From Dama dama (lineage: Eukaryota > Chordata > Mammalia > Artiodactyla > Cervidae), in assembly GCF_033118175.1 (NCBI RefSeq), contig NC_083694.1, positions 32,748,108-32,812,107 of the forward strand: a DNA stretch of 64,000 nt, given 5' to 3'. Position 1 is the first letter of the stretch. Every line of letters starts with the position of its first letter. The notes under the pieces are model-generated. The model had not been told where the DNA came from. It made no database searches and worked only from the letters and a program-made list of their open reading frames with translations. Both the position numbers and the translations under genes were made by a program. Below are positions 18,893-29,297 of the stretch, in pieces.

Positions 18893-21247
18893 CTTGTTTA
18901 GATTGCTGTATCTGGAGTGGGCTTTCTGTATTCTGGAGGTCTGTGGTTCCTTTTTATTGTGGAGGATAAACCCAGTGGGTGGGGTTAGACGATTGGCTTG
19001 TCAAGGTTTCCTGGTTAGGGAAGCTTGCGTCAGTGTTCTGGTGCGTGGAACTTGATTTCTTCTCTTTGGAGAGCAATGGAGTGCCCAGTAATGAGTTTTG
19101 AGATGGGTCTATGTGTTAGGTGTGACCTTGGGCAGCTTGTATGTTGATGTTCAGGGCTATGTTCCTGCGTTGCTGGAGAATTTGCGTGGTATGTCTTGCT
19201 CTAAAACTTATTGGCTCTTGGGTGGTGGTTGGTTTCAGTGTAGGTATGAAGGCTTTTGGACAGTCACTTATTACTTAAAGTTCCATGTAGTCAGGAGTTT
19301 TCTGGTGTTCTCAGGTTTTGGGCTTAAGTCTCCTGCCTCTGGATTTCAGTTTTAGTCTTCCTGTAGTCTCAGGACTTCTCCAACTATACAGCCCTGATAA
19401 GAAAACTTCTAGGTTAATGGCTAAAAGATTCTCCCCCGTTAGGGACACCAGAGAGTTTCACAGAGTTACATGAAGAAGAGGAGAGGGAGGAGGGAGATAG
19501 AGATGAGCAGGAGGAGAAAAAGGGGGACTCAAGAGGAGAGAGACAGATCTACGCAGCTGTCTGTTCCCAGAGTGTTCTCCGTAGCCCAGTCACCTACAAA
19601 GATTCACAGAATTGGATTGGGAAGAGAAGGGGAAAGGAGGAAATAGAGGTGTTCTGAGGTAGAAAACAGAGAGTCAAGATTGGGAGAGAATAATCCTTGG
19701 TTTAAAAATAGGGCTTCTCTTCTTTTTTTTTTTTGTAAGGTTATAGTGTATTGAAAATGAAAATTAAGGAGTAGTAGAGGAGTACTAGAGGACTTTAAAA
19801 GAAATAAGAGAAAAAGAAAAATAGAAAATAGAAGAGAAAAAGGAAAGAAAAAAAAAAGAAGAAGAAAGAAAAAAAAAAGAAAGAAAAAGAAGAAAAAAAA
19901 AGAACGAAAAAAAAGTTTTGTTTTTTTCCCCTAATTAAAAAAATCGTAAAAATCTATGGAAATGAAAGTCAAGGAGTAATGGAGTAATAGGGGATTTTAA
20001 AGGAAAATAAAAGAGAAAAAAGAAAAAATAAAAAAAGAAAAAAGAAAAAAAAAAAGAGAGAAAAAAGTAAAATTATATTTAGGAGTTTCTCTGGAGCTGT
20101 TGCGGTCAGTGTGGGTTTGGCTCAGTTTCAGATAGCTCCTCGTTCCAGCTTACGCTTCTCGATATCTACAGGCCCCTTCCGGTGTAGTCGGTGTTTTCTA
20201 GAGGGATTTTAATCTGTTGCACCAGTCCCTTCTGAAGCGGTTCCCTTTGTTTATTTGGCTTCTGTTTGCCTGTCTCTTCAGAGCCTCATTTCCGCCCTGA
20301 CACAGGCGGGCGAAGGTGGACTCTTATTCAGGTAGCTAGTTCCGTCGCTCCGCGGGGAGGGGCTGGTGCTTCAGGGAGAGGCTGGCGCTGCGGGGCGGGG
20401 CTTGCGCCGCGGGGACGGGCTGGCGCTGCCGGGAGGGGCCAACGCTGCCCTCTCCGTCTGCGCTGCTCAGGCTCCCGGCTGTTTATATGGAGCGCGCCCC
20501 GCGCTGCGCGAGGTTCCAGCCCTCGGGTGTTCCACAAAAGAGCGGAACGAAAAGCTGCGCCTGCTCTCTGTGCCTTCCCCGTCAGAGCGGTCCAGGCAGC
20601 CAGGGGCTCGGTGGGCGCACTCTCCCCAGGTGTGGTGCGCCCCCTCCCTTCCGTGGACCCAGTCTCAGTTTCCGCTGGCGCCAGTCGGGTGCGCGCGCCC
20701 TCTGCCCTCCGCGTCCCCAGCCCCAGTCCCCGCCCGCGCCGGTCAGGTGCCTGCGCCCTGTGTCTCGCCGCGACCTTCCCCTCCCCCCTGCCTCCTGCCT
20801 CCGGCGGAGCTGGGCCGGTCCGTAGCCTGCGAGCTCTTCTCTGGACTTTCTCGGTCTCTTTGTTCTGCGAACGGCCGGCGGTGTGTTCGGGCCGGTTAAT
20901 TTACTCTCTCTCTTTTGGTCTCCCACAGTTCAAGTTGGCAACTCACAGAAGCTCCCTCCGATTGTCCTCAGGGCACTCAGGCCCGGACCCTACCCCAAGC
21001 AATGCCGCCTAAGACTTACCGGGACGGATCTCCGTCCTTAGCTCTTTTGTCTCACTTTTTATCTTTTATATTTTGTCCTACCTCCTTTCGAAGACAATGG
21101 GCTGCTTTTCTGGGCGCCTGATGACCTCAGCTAGCGATCAGAAGTTGTTTTGCGAAGTTTGCTCTGCGTTCAGTTATTCTTTTGATGAATTTGTAGGAGA
21201 GAAAGTGGTCTCCCCGTCCTACTCCTCCGCCATCTTGGCTCCTCCCC
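18893..21247 (-). promoter_or_regulatory. L1 5'UTR with internal promoter, CpG-rich
   Basis: A 2.35-kb leader of the intact L1. The first 25 nt contain CAAGATGGCGGA, the YY1-type motif that positions L1 transcription starts in other mammals. The segment 20340-20900 is very CpG-rich, including short iterated units around 'ggctggcgctgc' (20360-20450). Between 19730 and 20070 lies a pyrimidine-rich (in element sense) block containing two imperfect copies of a segment about 204 bp apart. The region is presumably methylation-controlled in somatic cells (inference from CpG content). Confidence 0.85.
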
Positions 21248-21262
21248 GAAAACTTTATTTTT

Positions 21263-21685
21263 ATTTTTAGTTTTTTATGAGCTTTCATACTGTTTTCAAT
21301 ACAGGCTGCACCAACTTACATTACCACCAAGAGTGTAGGAGGGTTTCCTTTTCTCCACACCCTCTCCAGTATTTGTTGTTTGTAGATTTTTTAATGATGG
21401 CTATTGGATGGCATCACCGACTTGATGGGCATGAGTTTGAGTAGACTCCGGGAGTTTGTGATGGACAGGGAGGCCTGGCTTGCTGTGATTCCTGGGGTCG
21501 CAAAGAGTCAGACACGACTGAGCGACTGAACTGAACTGAACTGAACTGATTCTGACCTGTGTGAGGTGATACCTCATTGTAGTTTTGATTTGTATTTCTC
21601 TATTATTTAGTGATGATGAGCGTCTATTCATTTACCTATTGGCTCTATGTATGTCCTCTTTGGAGAAATGTCTATTAAGCCTTAT
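21263..21685 (-). repeat. Older L1, right part after the young L1 insertion
   Basis: Continues the old L1 broken at 13707: 'catactgttttcaatacagg', 'ccaccaagagtgtaggaggg', 'cctctccagtatttgttgtt', then, after the BovB piece, 'gtgaggtgatacctcattgt' and 'ctttggagaaatgtctatta'. Corresponds to the C-terminal part of old ORF2, decayed. Confidence 0.9.
21405..21548 (+). repeat. BovB (RTE) 3'-end fragment inside the older L1
   Basis: 'tggatggcatcaccgacttg', 'gggagtttgtgatggacagg', 'ggggtcgcaaagagtcagac', ending in the ACTGA repeats that form the BovB 3' tail. 5'-truncated. No clear long target-site duplication. Confidence 0.9.
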
Positions 21686-22079
21686 TTTGACCCCTTTACC
21701 TCTCCGACCCTTTGACTTAGTACTTGGTCAGTGACAGTACTGCTTTGATAATATGTTTGGTCAGGTTGCTTTGGCTCTGCATGGCCAGCACTTTCATTCA
21801 CCATTTAGGTCACCAATTTCTTCTTCCACAGTCATGAGTAAGATGCACTCTTGTCTATCCTCATTCTCAGTGTCCCCATTGACAAGGCCTTCCGTTGAAG
21901 AAGGACTAGAAAAGATCTGATAACTGCCTTTTCACCTTTCTTCCAATTTCCTGCACAGTTTCTTATGATGAGTTTCTGTGGACACACTGTAGATCTCTGC
22001 AGGTGCCTTAGATTTTTCCTTTTGCCCCCTGCCATGTGGAGTCTACTGAGAAGTTGGAAAAAAATGGAGAAACTCACAT
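21686..22079. other. Unassigned DNA
   Basis: No repeat or gene recognised. Confidence 0.4.
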
Positions 22080-22250
22080 TTATCATGTGCCTACTATACC
22101 AGGAACTGATCTAGTTGCTCACTTAATGTCTTCATCACAGTCATTTCACAAAGGGGATAACTAAAGTTCACAGAAATTTACTTTTCCATAGCTGGTAAAT
22201 GACTGAATTATGATTTGATCCCTGTGCCTATTTCTTTCCATTCCCTCTCA
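22080..22250 (-). repeat. MIR SINE fragment
   Basis: 'tcatgtgcctactataccag', 'ttcacaaaggggataactaa', 'ccatagctggtaaatgactg' is the reversed MIR. Confidence 0.65.
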
Positions 22251-22374
22251 GTGTCTCAGTTGAACATCTGTTTAAGGACATATGGCCTAATGTTTACAGA
22301 ATCAGATATAATGAAGTTTGAGTTTCACATTATTTTCCAATACCAGTTAATAAATGATAATGAATACTGAACAT

Positions 22375-22885
22375 ATTCTTCCCTTTATTCCAAAAATACT
22401 TACTGGATAATTCTATGTCAGGCAGTGTTCTAAGCAGTTGGGATATATCAATGAAATAAAATGATGAAAGTCCTTGTACAGTTTACATCCTAGTGGGTCA
22501 GGGGTAGAAAATAAGCAATAAGTACAATAATAAATAAGAAATTTTATAGTATATTCAAACATGTAAATAAACTGGAGAAAAGAAATAGAGCAAGATAAGG
22601 GGAATCACATGGTATGTGGTTTGGAGGGAGGTTCACATTTTCAAACAGTGGCGATTGAGGGTATGACATTTGAGCTAAGACTTGAAGGAGTCAAGAGAGC
22701 AACTGGATGGTAGAAGAATTTCCAAAGACACTTATGTGACTGAAGCAGAGTGAGCAATATTGGAGTTGGGGGAAGGGAAGGAGAGGAATACAAGATGGTA
22801 CTCAAAGTATTTGGAAGGGCTTTTTGTTTATGTTTTTTGAAATAGGGACCCATTGAAGTGTTTGAATATAAAAGTGATTGATTTA
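22375..22885 (-). repeat. L2 LINE fragment
   Basis: Reverse of the L2 3' end: 'ggcagtgttctaagcagttg', 'cagtttacatcctagtgggt', 'ataagcaataagtacaataa', 'acatttgagctaagacttga', 'gggacccattgaagtgtttg'. Ancient and non-coding. Confidence 0.7.
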
Positions 22886-23694
22886 AGCTTAAAAGAGAGC
22901 TCGGTTGAAAATAGACTGAGATAGCTTAAATGTCTAATTTATCATTGTGCATTTACCATAGTTTATATAGGTTAAGACTGGATCTTACGTAACAAGATCA
23001 AAATCATGGCAAATCTTCATTTCATTAGACTAAGATAAGCCACTGAGAAGAGCTGGCTGCAAGTCAAGCCTACAGTGTTAACAGTAATAAAGTGTAACAG
23101 CCATGGGGTCAAGAAAAGAAAAGCATGGTCTGTGATTTAAGAATCTCAATTTATAACATCAGGCTTATTTCCAAGTTTGATCTCTTTGATGTGCATCTTC
23201 CTTTTCTCCATTTTGTAAAAAGATGTCAGTTTCAGAAATTGAATTTTCCCTGAAAGATCTTATTCTCAGGTATACATAAAACTTTAAATTTCAAAAGTAA
23301 GTGACAAAAAACCACAAGACTTTGGGCACAATTCATTTTTTTTTTTTTTTCCAAATTTTTTGAATATATGCCAGTAGCTACACGAAATTCTTTTAATACC
23401 TCTTAATTGATTCTTTCATATTCTCTGTTTTTCTTCCTTTTTTGCCTAGTTCCCTTAAAGAATCCAGGACAAGATGAATAGAAGAGCTTTCCAAATAAAT
23501 GTGAGAATATGCTCTGTCATCCTCCTTTGTTTTTATGACTTCTCTCTTCCCCAATTTAGAATTTAGAATGTGAGAGAGGAGATATTCCTACTCTCAAATA
23601 ACCATTTGTATTTTTTCATACTCCTTTCCCTCTCATCTGAAGCTTCAGTTGTATTTATATGTATTAAATATAAATTAAAAACACATTTGCAAAG
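22886..23694. other. Unassigned DNA
   Basis: No gene or repeat identified. A T-run lies at 23337-23352. Confidence 0.4.
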
Positions 23695-25178
23695 GACCAT
23701 TTAAATTCAAAGCACCAGTAACGCTCCCAGACTTCAGACAGTACTACAAAGCTACAGTAATCAAAACAGTGTGGTACTGGCACAAAAACAGACATATGGA
23801 AAACTGGCAAAGAATAATCTAGAAATAAGCACACATACCTGTGGTCAATTATTCTTTGACAAAGAAAGCAAGCATATACAGTGGGAGAAAGTTTCTAGCA
23901 CATGGTATTGGGAAAGTTGGACAGCTACATCAGTGAAGTTGGAACATACCCTCACACCATACACAAAAATAAACTAAACATGGCTTAAAGATTTAAACAT
24001 AAGTCGCCATAAAACTCCTAGAAGAGAACATAGGCAAAGCATTCTCTTGACATAAATCATACCAATGTTTTCTTAGGTCAGTCTCCCAAAGCAATAAGAA
24101 TAATAACAAACAAATGTGACTTAATTAAATTTACAAACTTTAACATAGCAAAGAAAACCATAAGCAAGATGGAAAGACAACCGTCAGAATGAGAGAAAAT
24201 ATTTGCAAATGAGGAAACCAACAAGGTCTTAATTTCCAAGATATACAAAGAGCTCATGTAGCTCAACAACAAAATCAAGCAATCCGATCAAAAAATGGGC
24301 AGAAGTCTTAAACAGACATGTCTCCAAAGGAGACATACAAATGGCCAATAAGCATTTAAAAAGATGCTAATTATTAGAGAGATACAGATCAGAACTACAA
24401 TGAAGTACCACTTCACACAGGTCAGAATAGCCACTATTAAAAAGTCTACAAATAATAAATGCTGAAGAGGGTGTGGAGAAAAGGGAACCGTTCTACACTG
24501 TTGATGGGAATGTTGGTGAAGGCAGTATGGAAAACAGTATGGAGGTTCCTCAGAAAACTAAAGATCCACTTACAATAAGATCCAGCAATTCATTCCAGAC
24601 AAAGCTGTAATTGAAAAAGTTATATGCATCCCAGTGTTCATAGCAGCACTGTTTACAATAACCAAGACATGGAAACAACCTAAATGTCCATTGAAAGACA
24701 AATAGATGAAGATGTGGTGCATATATACAATAGAATATTAGTCATAAAAAGAATGAAATAATGCCATTTGCAGCAACATGGATGCAACTGTAGATGATCA
24801 TACTAAGTGAAGTAAGTCAGAAAGAGAAAGATGTGCCGTATGGTATCACTTACATATAGAATCTAAAATATGACACAAATGAACCTGTCTATGATGTAGA
24901 AACAGATTTACAGACATAGAGAACAGACCCGTGGTTGCCAAGGGAGAGAGGAGGGTGGTGGAGGGCTGGATTGGGACTTTGGGGTTAGTAGATGCAAACT
25001 ATTTCATATAGAATGTATGGCAAAACCCACCACAATATTGTAAAGTAATTAGCCTCCAATTATAATAAATAAATTTTTTAAAAAAAGAGTGGATGGACAA
25101 CAACGTCCTTCTGTATAGCACAGGGAACCATGTTCAATGTCCTGGGATAAACCATAATGGAAAAGAATATAAAAAAGA
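23695..25178 (+). repeat. Old L1, ORF2 C-terminal half plus 3'UTR, decayed
   Basis: On the plus strand the frame around 23771-23977 reads a damaged ORF2 segment. Further L1 landmarks follow: 'ggaaaccgttctacactgtt', 'agcagcactgtttacaataa', 'ggttgccaagggagagagga', 'aaccataatggaaaagaata'. Many stops and indels. The 3' end is cut short near 25178. It contains a secondary 71-bp insertion at 25016-25086. Confidence 0.9.
25016..25086 (+). mobile_element. Very short 5'-truncated L1 3' end inserted in the older L1
   Basis: 'tatggcaaaacccaccacaa', 'tattgtaaagtaattagcct', 'ccaattataataaat' followed by an A-rich tail matches the last about 65 nt of the L1-BT type 3'UTR (compare the reverse complement of 13766-13830). 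In related older L1s 'catatagaatg' runs straight into 'gatggacaacaa', but here the two are separated by this piece. Flanks AGAATG/AGAGTG are compatible with a short duplication. Confidence 0.75.
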
Positions 25179-25519
25179 GAGAAAATTCAAAGCCCCAGGC
25201 TGGAAATTGAAATATGAACATGGGCTGACAAACCCTCTGAGCTCCAGCAGTGTGAAAGCTAGTGGCTTTCATTCCAGTGGAAACTTTGTTATGGGACCAT
25301 TATTAAAGCATTTTCTAATATTTTGATTCTGCATAGCCATGCAGAATTAACTGATTATGACTGAGACCAAGAACTCTTCTGCCTGCACTAGTATTAAGGA
25401 GTGGGTCACACGAGATGTTAGAAATTCTTGCTAGCTACTTTATAGCCCAGTCACCTTACACTCTTGATGACCTTCCTTGCTTATTCTGGTCTTGTAAAAT
25501 CATTATTGGAATCGTGTTG
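25179..25519. other. Unassigned DNA between old L1 and ARF pseudogene
   Basis: Nothing recognised. Confidence 0.4.
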
Positions 25520-27225
25520 GAGTGAAACCAATGTCTGCCTCTGAGCAGCAGCTGTGCCAGGGGATATCTTTGCAAATCTCTTCAAGGGCCATTTTTGTCA
25601 AAAAAGAAATGTGCATTCTCATTGTGGGCCTAGATGCCGTGGGAAAGACCCTCACCCTGTACAAAGTGAAGCTGGGTGAAATCGTGATCGCTATAGGCTT
25701 CATCATGGAGATGATGGAATACAAGAACATCAGTTTCACTCTATGGGACATGGGTGGCCAGGACAAGATCTGGCACCTATGGTGCCACTACTTTCAGATC
25801 ATATAAGGTCTCATCTTTGTGGTTGACTGCAATGACCATGTGTGAAAGAGGCCTGTGAGGTGCACATGAGGATGCTGGCAGAAGACGAACTCTGGGACTC
25901 CTTTTCTGCTCATGTTTGCTAATAGGACGTCCCCAATGCCAAGAATGCAGCCGAGATCACAGACAAGCTGGGTCTACACTCTGCGCCATGGGAACTGGTA
26001 CATTCAGGCCAGCTGTGCCACCAGTGGGGACGGGCTCTATGAGGGACTGGACTGGCTGTCCAGTCAGCTCTGGAACCGGAAATGAGCTGTACTCTTGGCT
26101 CCTTCCCTCTCCCCCCTTCTTCCTATCCCTGTGGAGTGAGTGCCAGAAGCTCTCTGCACGATGTCACCGTGTGCTTCACCATGCTATAAATGTGCAGATG
26201 CAGCCTGCAACTGGATTTTTATTTAATGTGAACAGTTTTTGTTTCCAATGAGGCAGTTTCTGGTATTCTTATACAATATTACTCATTTTTTTTTTTTAAT
26301 TGTAAAGAGAAAATCAACCCACTGTTTAGTACCAAGAAGGGATTTTAGGCACACGGGTCATCCAGGAATGGCCGTGTCAGATGAACCTGTTGCTCCTCCC
26401 CCGGGCTTTAGATCTGTGTTGAGATCCATTTTGGTGGTTAGTGTTTAACCCAAATTCAGTGCATTTTAAAAAATAGTTAACAAATACAAGGTAAGGAGGA
26501 TACTTGAACACACAGAAAGGAGAGATATACCTAGTGTAGGTTCTGCAGTAATGGCCTGAGGCCAGTCCACCGGTGGTCTGTTTCCTGTTGGGGAAATGAA
26601 ACAGGGTAGAACCAGCCATGATCCACTCTGCAAGATCACAATAGGGTCACCATGTGACATGCTCTGTCTCGGGTCATTCCACTCCCCATAGTACTTTGCT
26701 GGTATTTGTGCTTACATGGCTGCCCAGAAGATGGGGTGGAGGCTGCAGCCATCACTCTCAGAACTTGGAGGAACCTCGGCCTTTCCTTGGATCAGCATGG
26801 ACACTTCAGTTGGAATGCTCTGGTTGGAGCAGGAGCCCTGCAGTGCTCCAGGCAGGAGCACTAGCTCCTGCTCCAGGCTCTCTGGGGTCTCATCAACTAG
26901 GTGCGGATGGTCCTTCTTGAGCCACAGCCCCTCAGAGCCCCCGTCTACATATGCTGTCACTCCCTCAGCCTGCAAGGGTCAGATTGACCGTCAAAAATGA
27001 TAACCTCTACTTCGTTCTTTTGCATTTTGATAAACTCTGAAGAAGTTGGAGCTGTTAAACTTTATGTTGGGGGAAATCTCAACACTGGTTTATTTGGTGT
27101 GGTGAAACTTCTTACTGCTTTCAATACACAACTAGTAATTTAAAAAAATCACTATTGGGACTCAGACTTGAAGGAATGCGTTATATGTTATATTTCAAAG
27201 ATTTGTAAATAAATCCAGTACTCAC
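25520..27225 (+). pseudogene. ARF1: Processed pseudogene of ADP-ribosylation factor 1 (ARF class I)
   Basis: Intronless copy of a small GTPase mRNA. ARF1 normally recruits coat proteins to Golgi membranes. The coding part is about 25556-26085. It reads an IFANLFKG-like N-terminus (favouring ARF1 over ARF3), a shifted frame at about 25598, the GLDAVGKT P-loop, WDMGGQDK, then a stop after HYFQII. Further shifted frames recover the last third, ending in a degraded LDWLSSQLWNRK before TGA. The normal protein is 181 aa. The long 3' part (to an AATAAA near 27211) looks like the parent 3'UTR, giving roughly 1.7 kb, near mRNA size. The initiator ATG is lost (CAGGGG where ATGGGG is expected). No A tail or clear target-site duplication remains. 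Dead copy. Confidence 0.85.
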
Positions 27226-27317
27226 AGGTCTAAATTTAATTGTTAGTTACTAATTGTTTATTTTACCAAAAGTCTCATAACTAATTTCTTTAAGAGGCAA
27301 GCTCTTCTGATGCAATT

Positions 27318-27632
27318 TATTTTATTTATTTATCTATTTTTGGCTATACTTGATCTTCACTGCTGCAAGGGCTTTTCTCAAGTTGTGGCGAGCCATGGCT
27401 ACTCTCTAGCTGTGGTGTGCAGGCTTTTCATTGAAGTGGTTTCTCTTGTTGTGGAGCACAGGCTGTAAATGTGTGGGCTCAGTAGTTGTGGCTCCCAAGT
27501 TCTAGAGCACAGGCTTAGTTGTGGTGCATGGGCTTAGTTGCTCTGTGGCATGTGGGATCTTCCTAGATCACAAATCAAACCCATGTCTCCTGCGTTGGCA
27601 GGCAGATTACTGAGCCACTACCAGGGAAGCCC
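27318..27632 (-). repeat. CHR-1 type SINE
   Basis: 'ctatttttggctatacttga', 'ggctactctctagctgtggt', 'gggctcagtagttgtggctc', ending 'ccactaccagggaagcccc'. Flanks tgatgcaattta/taatgcatttaa look like a decayed duplication. Confidence 0.9.
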
Positions 27633-28149
27633 CCTCTAATGCATTTAAAGCTATGATAAAATGCATTAAATATTCATAGTTGACATACTACTCTTTAGGC
27701 AGACAAGTGTTACATATATAGAGAGATATAGTTTTACCTTGGCAATAGTAATAATTCCTATTAATTTTCTGTGAAGGGAAAAGATAACAGTATTGGGACT
27801 GGGGATTCCATGAAGATAGAAGTCTGTATCATAGAAACTGAAGGCTGTTATTTACACCAAAGGAAGGAAGGGAAGGAAGGAGGGAAGGAGGAATGCTCCT
27901 GTCATTTGCTGAAGAGCAGACCAAGTAGAAGGGAAAAGGAGATGGTATTTTTCCAGTTCCCTACTACCTCAGGGAAAGCTTTTAAATGATATTGTATTTT
28001 TTAAATGCCTTTTCTATTTTCTATTTGTGTTCCTGTTAGTGTATGTATGTGTATTTTTAAAAAAAAAAAACTGTACTTTTGGTAAACGTAACCATATGAT
28101 ATATATAGTACTGTTGTATTCTACCACATTTACCAGATTTGTCTATCTG
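27633..28149. other. Unassigned DNA
   Basis: Contains a GGAA-rich tract (27860-27892) and an A run (28059-28070). No gene seen. Confidence 0.4.
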
Positions 28150-28357
28150 GAAATCCCCAATGGCTCAGCAGTGAAGAATCTGCCTGCGATGAAGGAGGGT
28201 TGAGAGATGCAGTTTCGATCCCTGGGTTGGGAAGTTCCCCTGGAGGAGGAAATAGCAACCCACTGTAGTATTCTTGCCTGGGAAATCCCATGGACAAAGG
28301 AACCCGGTGGGCCACAGTCCATAGGGTCACAAAGAGTCAGACATGACTGACTGAGCG
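28150..28357 (+). repeat. Bov-tA SINE
   Basis: 'aaatccccaatggctcagca' head, 'gtttcgatccctgggttggg' B-box region, BOV-A body ending 'agagtcagacatgactgact'. A CA/TATC microsatellite follows at the tail. Confidence 0.92.
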
Positions 28358-28364
28358 CATGCGC

Positions 28365-28436
28365 ACACACACTCTACCTATTTATCTATCTATCATCTAT
28401 CTATCTACCTATCAACTATCTATATAGCCATCTATC
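28365..28436. repeat. (CA)n then (TATC)n microsatellite
   Basis: Short CA run followed by an imperfect TATC/TCTA array at the SINE tail. Probably length-polymorphic. Confidence 0.9.
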
Positions 28437-29182
28437 ATTCTACTCATCCAGCATAAAAATTCCTGTGAAAGATAACTACATTTTGCAAGAAAATCTTTCC
28501 ATTTCTAATTCTAGCCCATTCTGGAATCTAGTCATAAAGATAGCTTCAAAAGGAAAGTATTGTTGTCAGTCTTTTCTTCTCTTTAGTATATCACATTTCA
28601 GGGCATTCAACAAGTCAAATGGCAAGGTAGTCATTGCTACACTAGAAGCTATGGGGAGTAACCACACACATGCACACACATACCCCATGACTGTTTCTTC
28701 TTCGAGTTTATCACTACTGAAGAGAGAGAAACCCAACATGTGATCCAGTCTCTGAAAATCAACTTCTGCTACCAGCGATGGAAGACCCAGGGCAGGCAGG
28801 GGAGCCTGTGCCTAGAACACTCTGCATCCTTTACATGCAAGCTGAGAGCACACCTCAAACTACTTTATTCAGTAGAGTCAAGACATAAACATTCCTCATT
28901 CTTTTTCATGTTTTCACTTCATTTTGAGAAAAACAACCCTGCCTAGCTTTCTTCTGAAAGAACTGTAGGCAGGCCTAGTCTTCTAGGGGCTGGTGCCTCT
29001 GGGTCTGGCTTTTTACCATATTTGGCTCCAGGCAACTGGTAACCAGTATATAGCTCATGGCCAAATGTCCTTCCCATGGACTAGTAATCCCAGGGCCAGG
29101 ATGCCCAGGTTGTGAGAGGCCATGAACTGCCCACAGTATGTCAATGGAATTCATCCAATGTGTGCCATACACTACCTTTTTA
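28437..29182. other. Unassigned DNA
   Basis: No repeat recognised. The open frames at 28465-28743 and 28740-28946 lack recognisable domains. Confidence 0.4.
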
Positions 29183-29266
29183 AAAGATTGGAGTACAGTT
29201 GATTTACAATGCTTTCTTAATTTCTGTTGTACAGCAAAGTGATTCAGTTATACATATATATGTATG

Positions 29267-29297
<31 letters not shown>

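Larger units (their letters stand above)
13708..21262 (-). mobile_element. Full-length, structurally intact LINE-1 (L1-BT type) with target-site duplication
   Basis: Element 13723-21247 on the minus strand, flanked by the 15-bp perfect direct repeat GAAAACTTTATTTTT (13708-13722 and 21248-21262). In element order: 5' terminus GGGGAGGAGCCAAGATGGCG, 2.35-kb 5'UTR, ORF1, 51-bp spacer, ORF2, about 330-bp 3'UTR, AATAAA merging into a poly(A) tail with TAAAA repeats. Both ORFs are open. The host is an older L1 whose two halves match across the gap, so the event is a clean target-primed insertion. The insertion site is A/T-rich, as expected for the L1 endonuclease. Completeness suggests a recent, possibly still active copy. 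Activity itself cannot be read from sequence. Confidence 0.97.

Noticed and set aside
26654..27000. Overlapping frames of 80-94 codons on both strands
   Set aside because: They lie in the presumed 3'UTR of the ARF1 retropseudogene. Both strands are open, which indicates base composition rather than coding.
28377..28436. Short regularly spaced repeats resembling an array
   Set aside because: Simple TATC microsatellite. There are no unique spacers, and CRISPR is not expected in a mammal.
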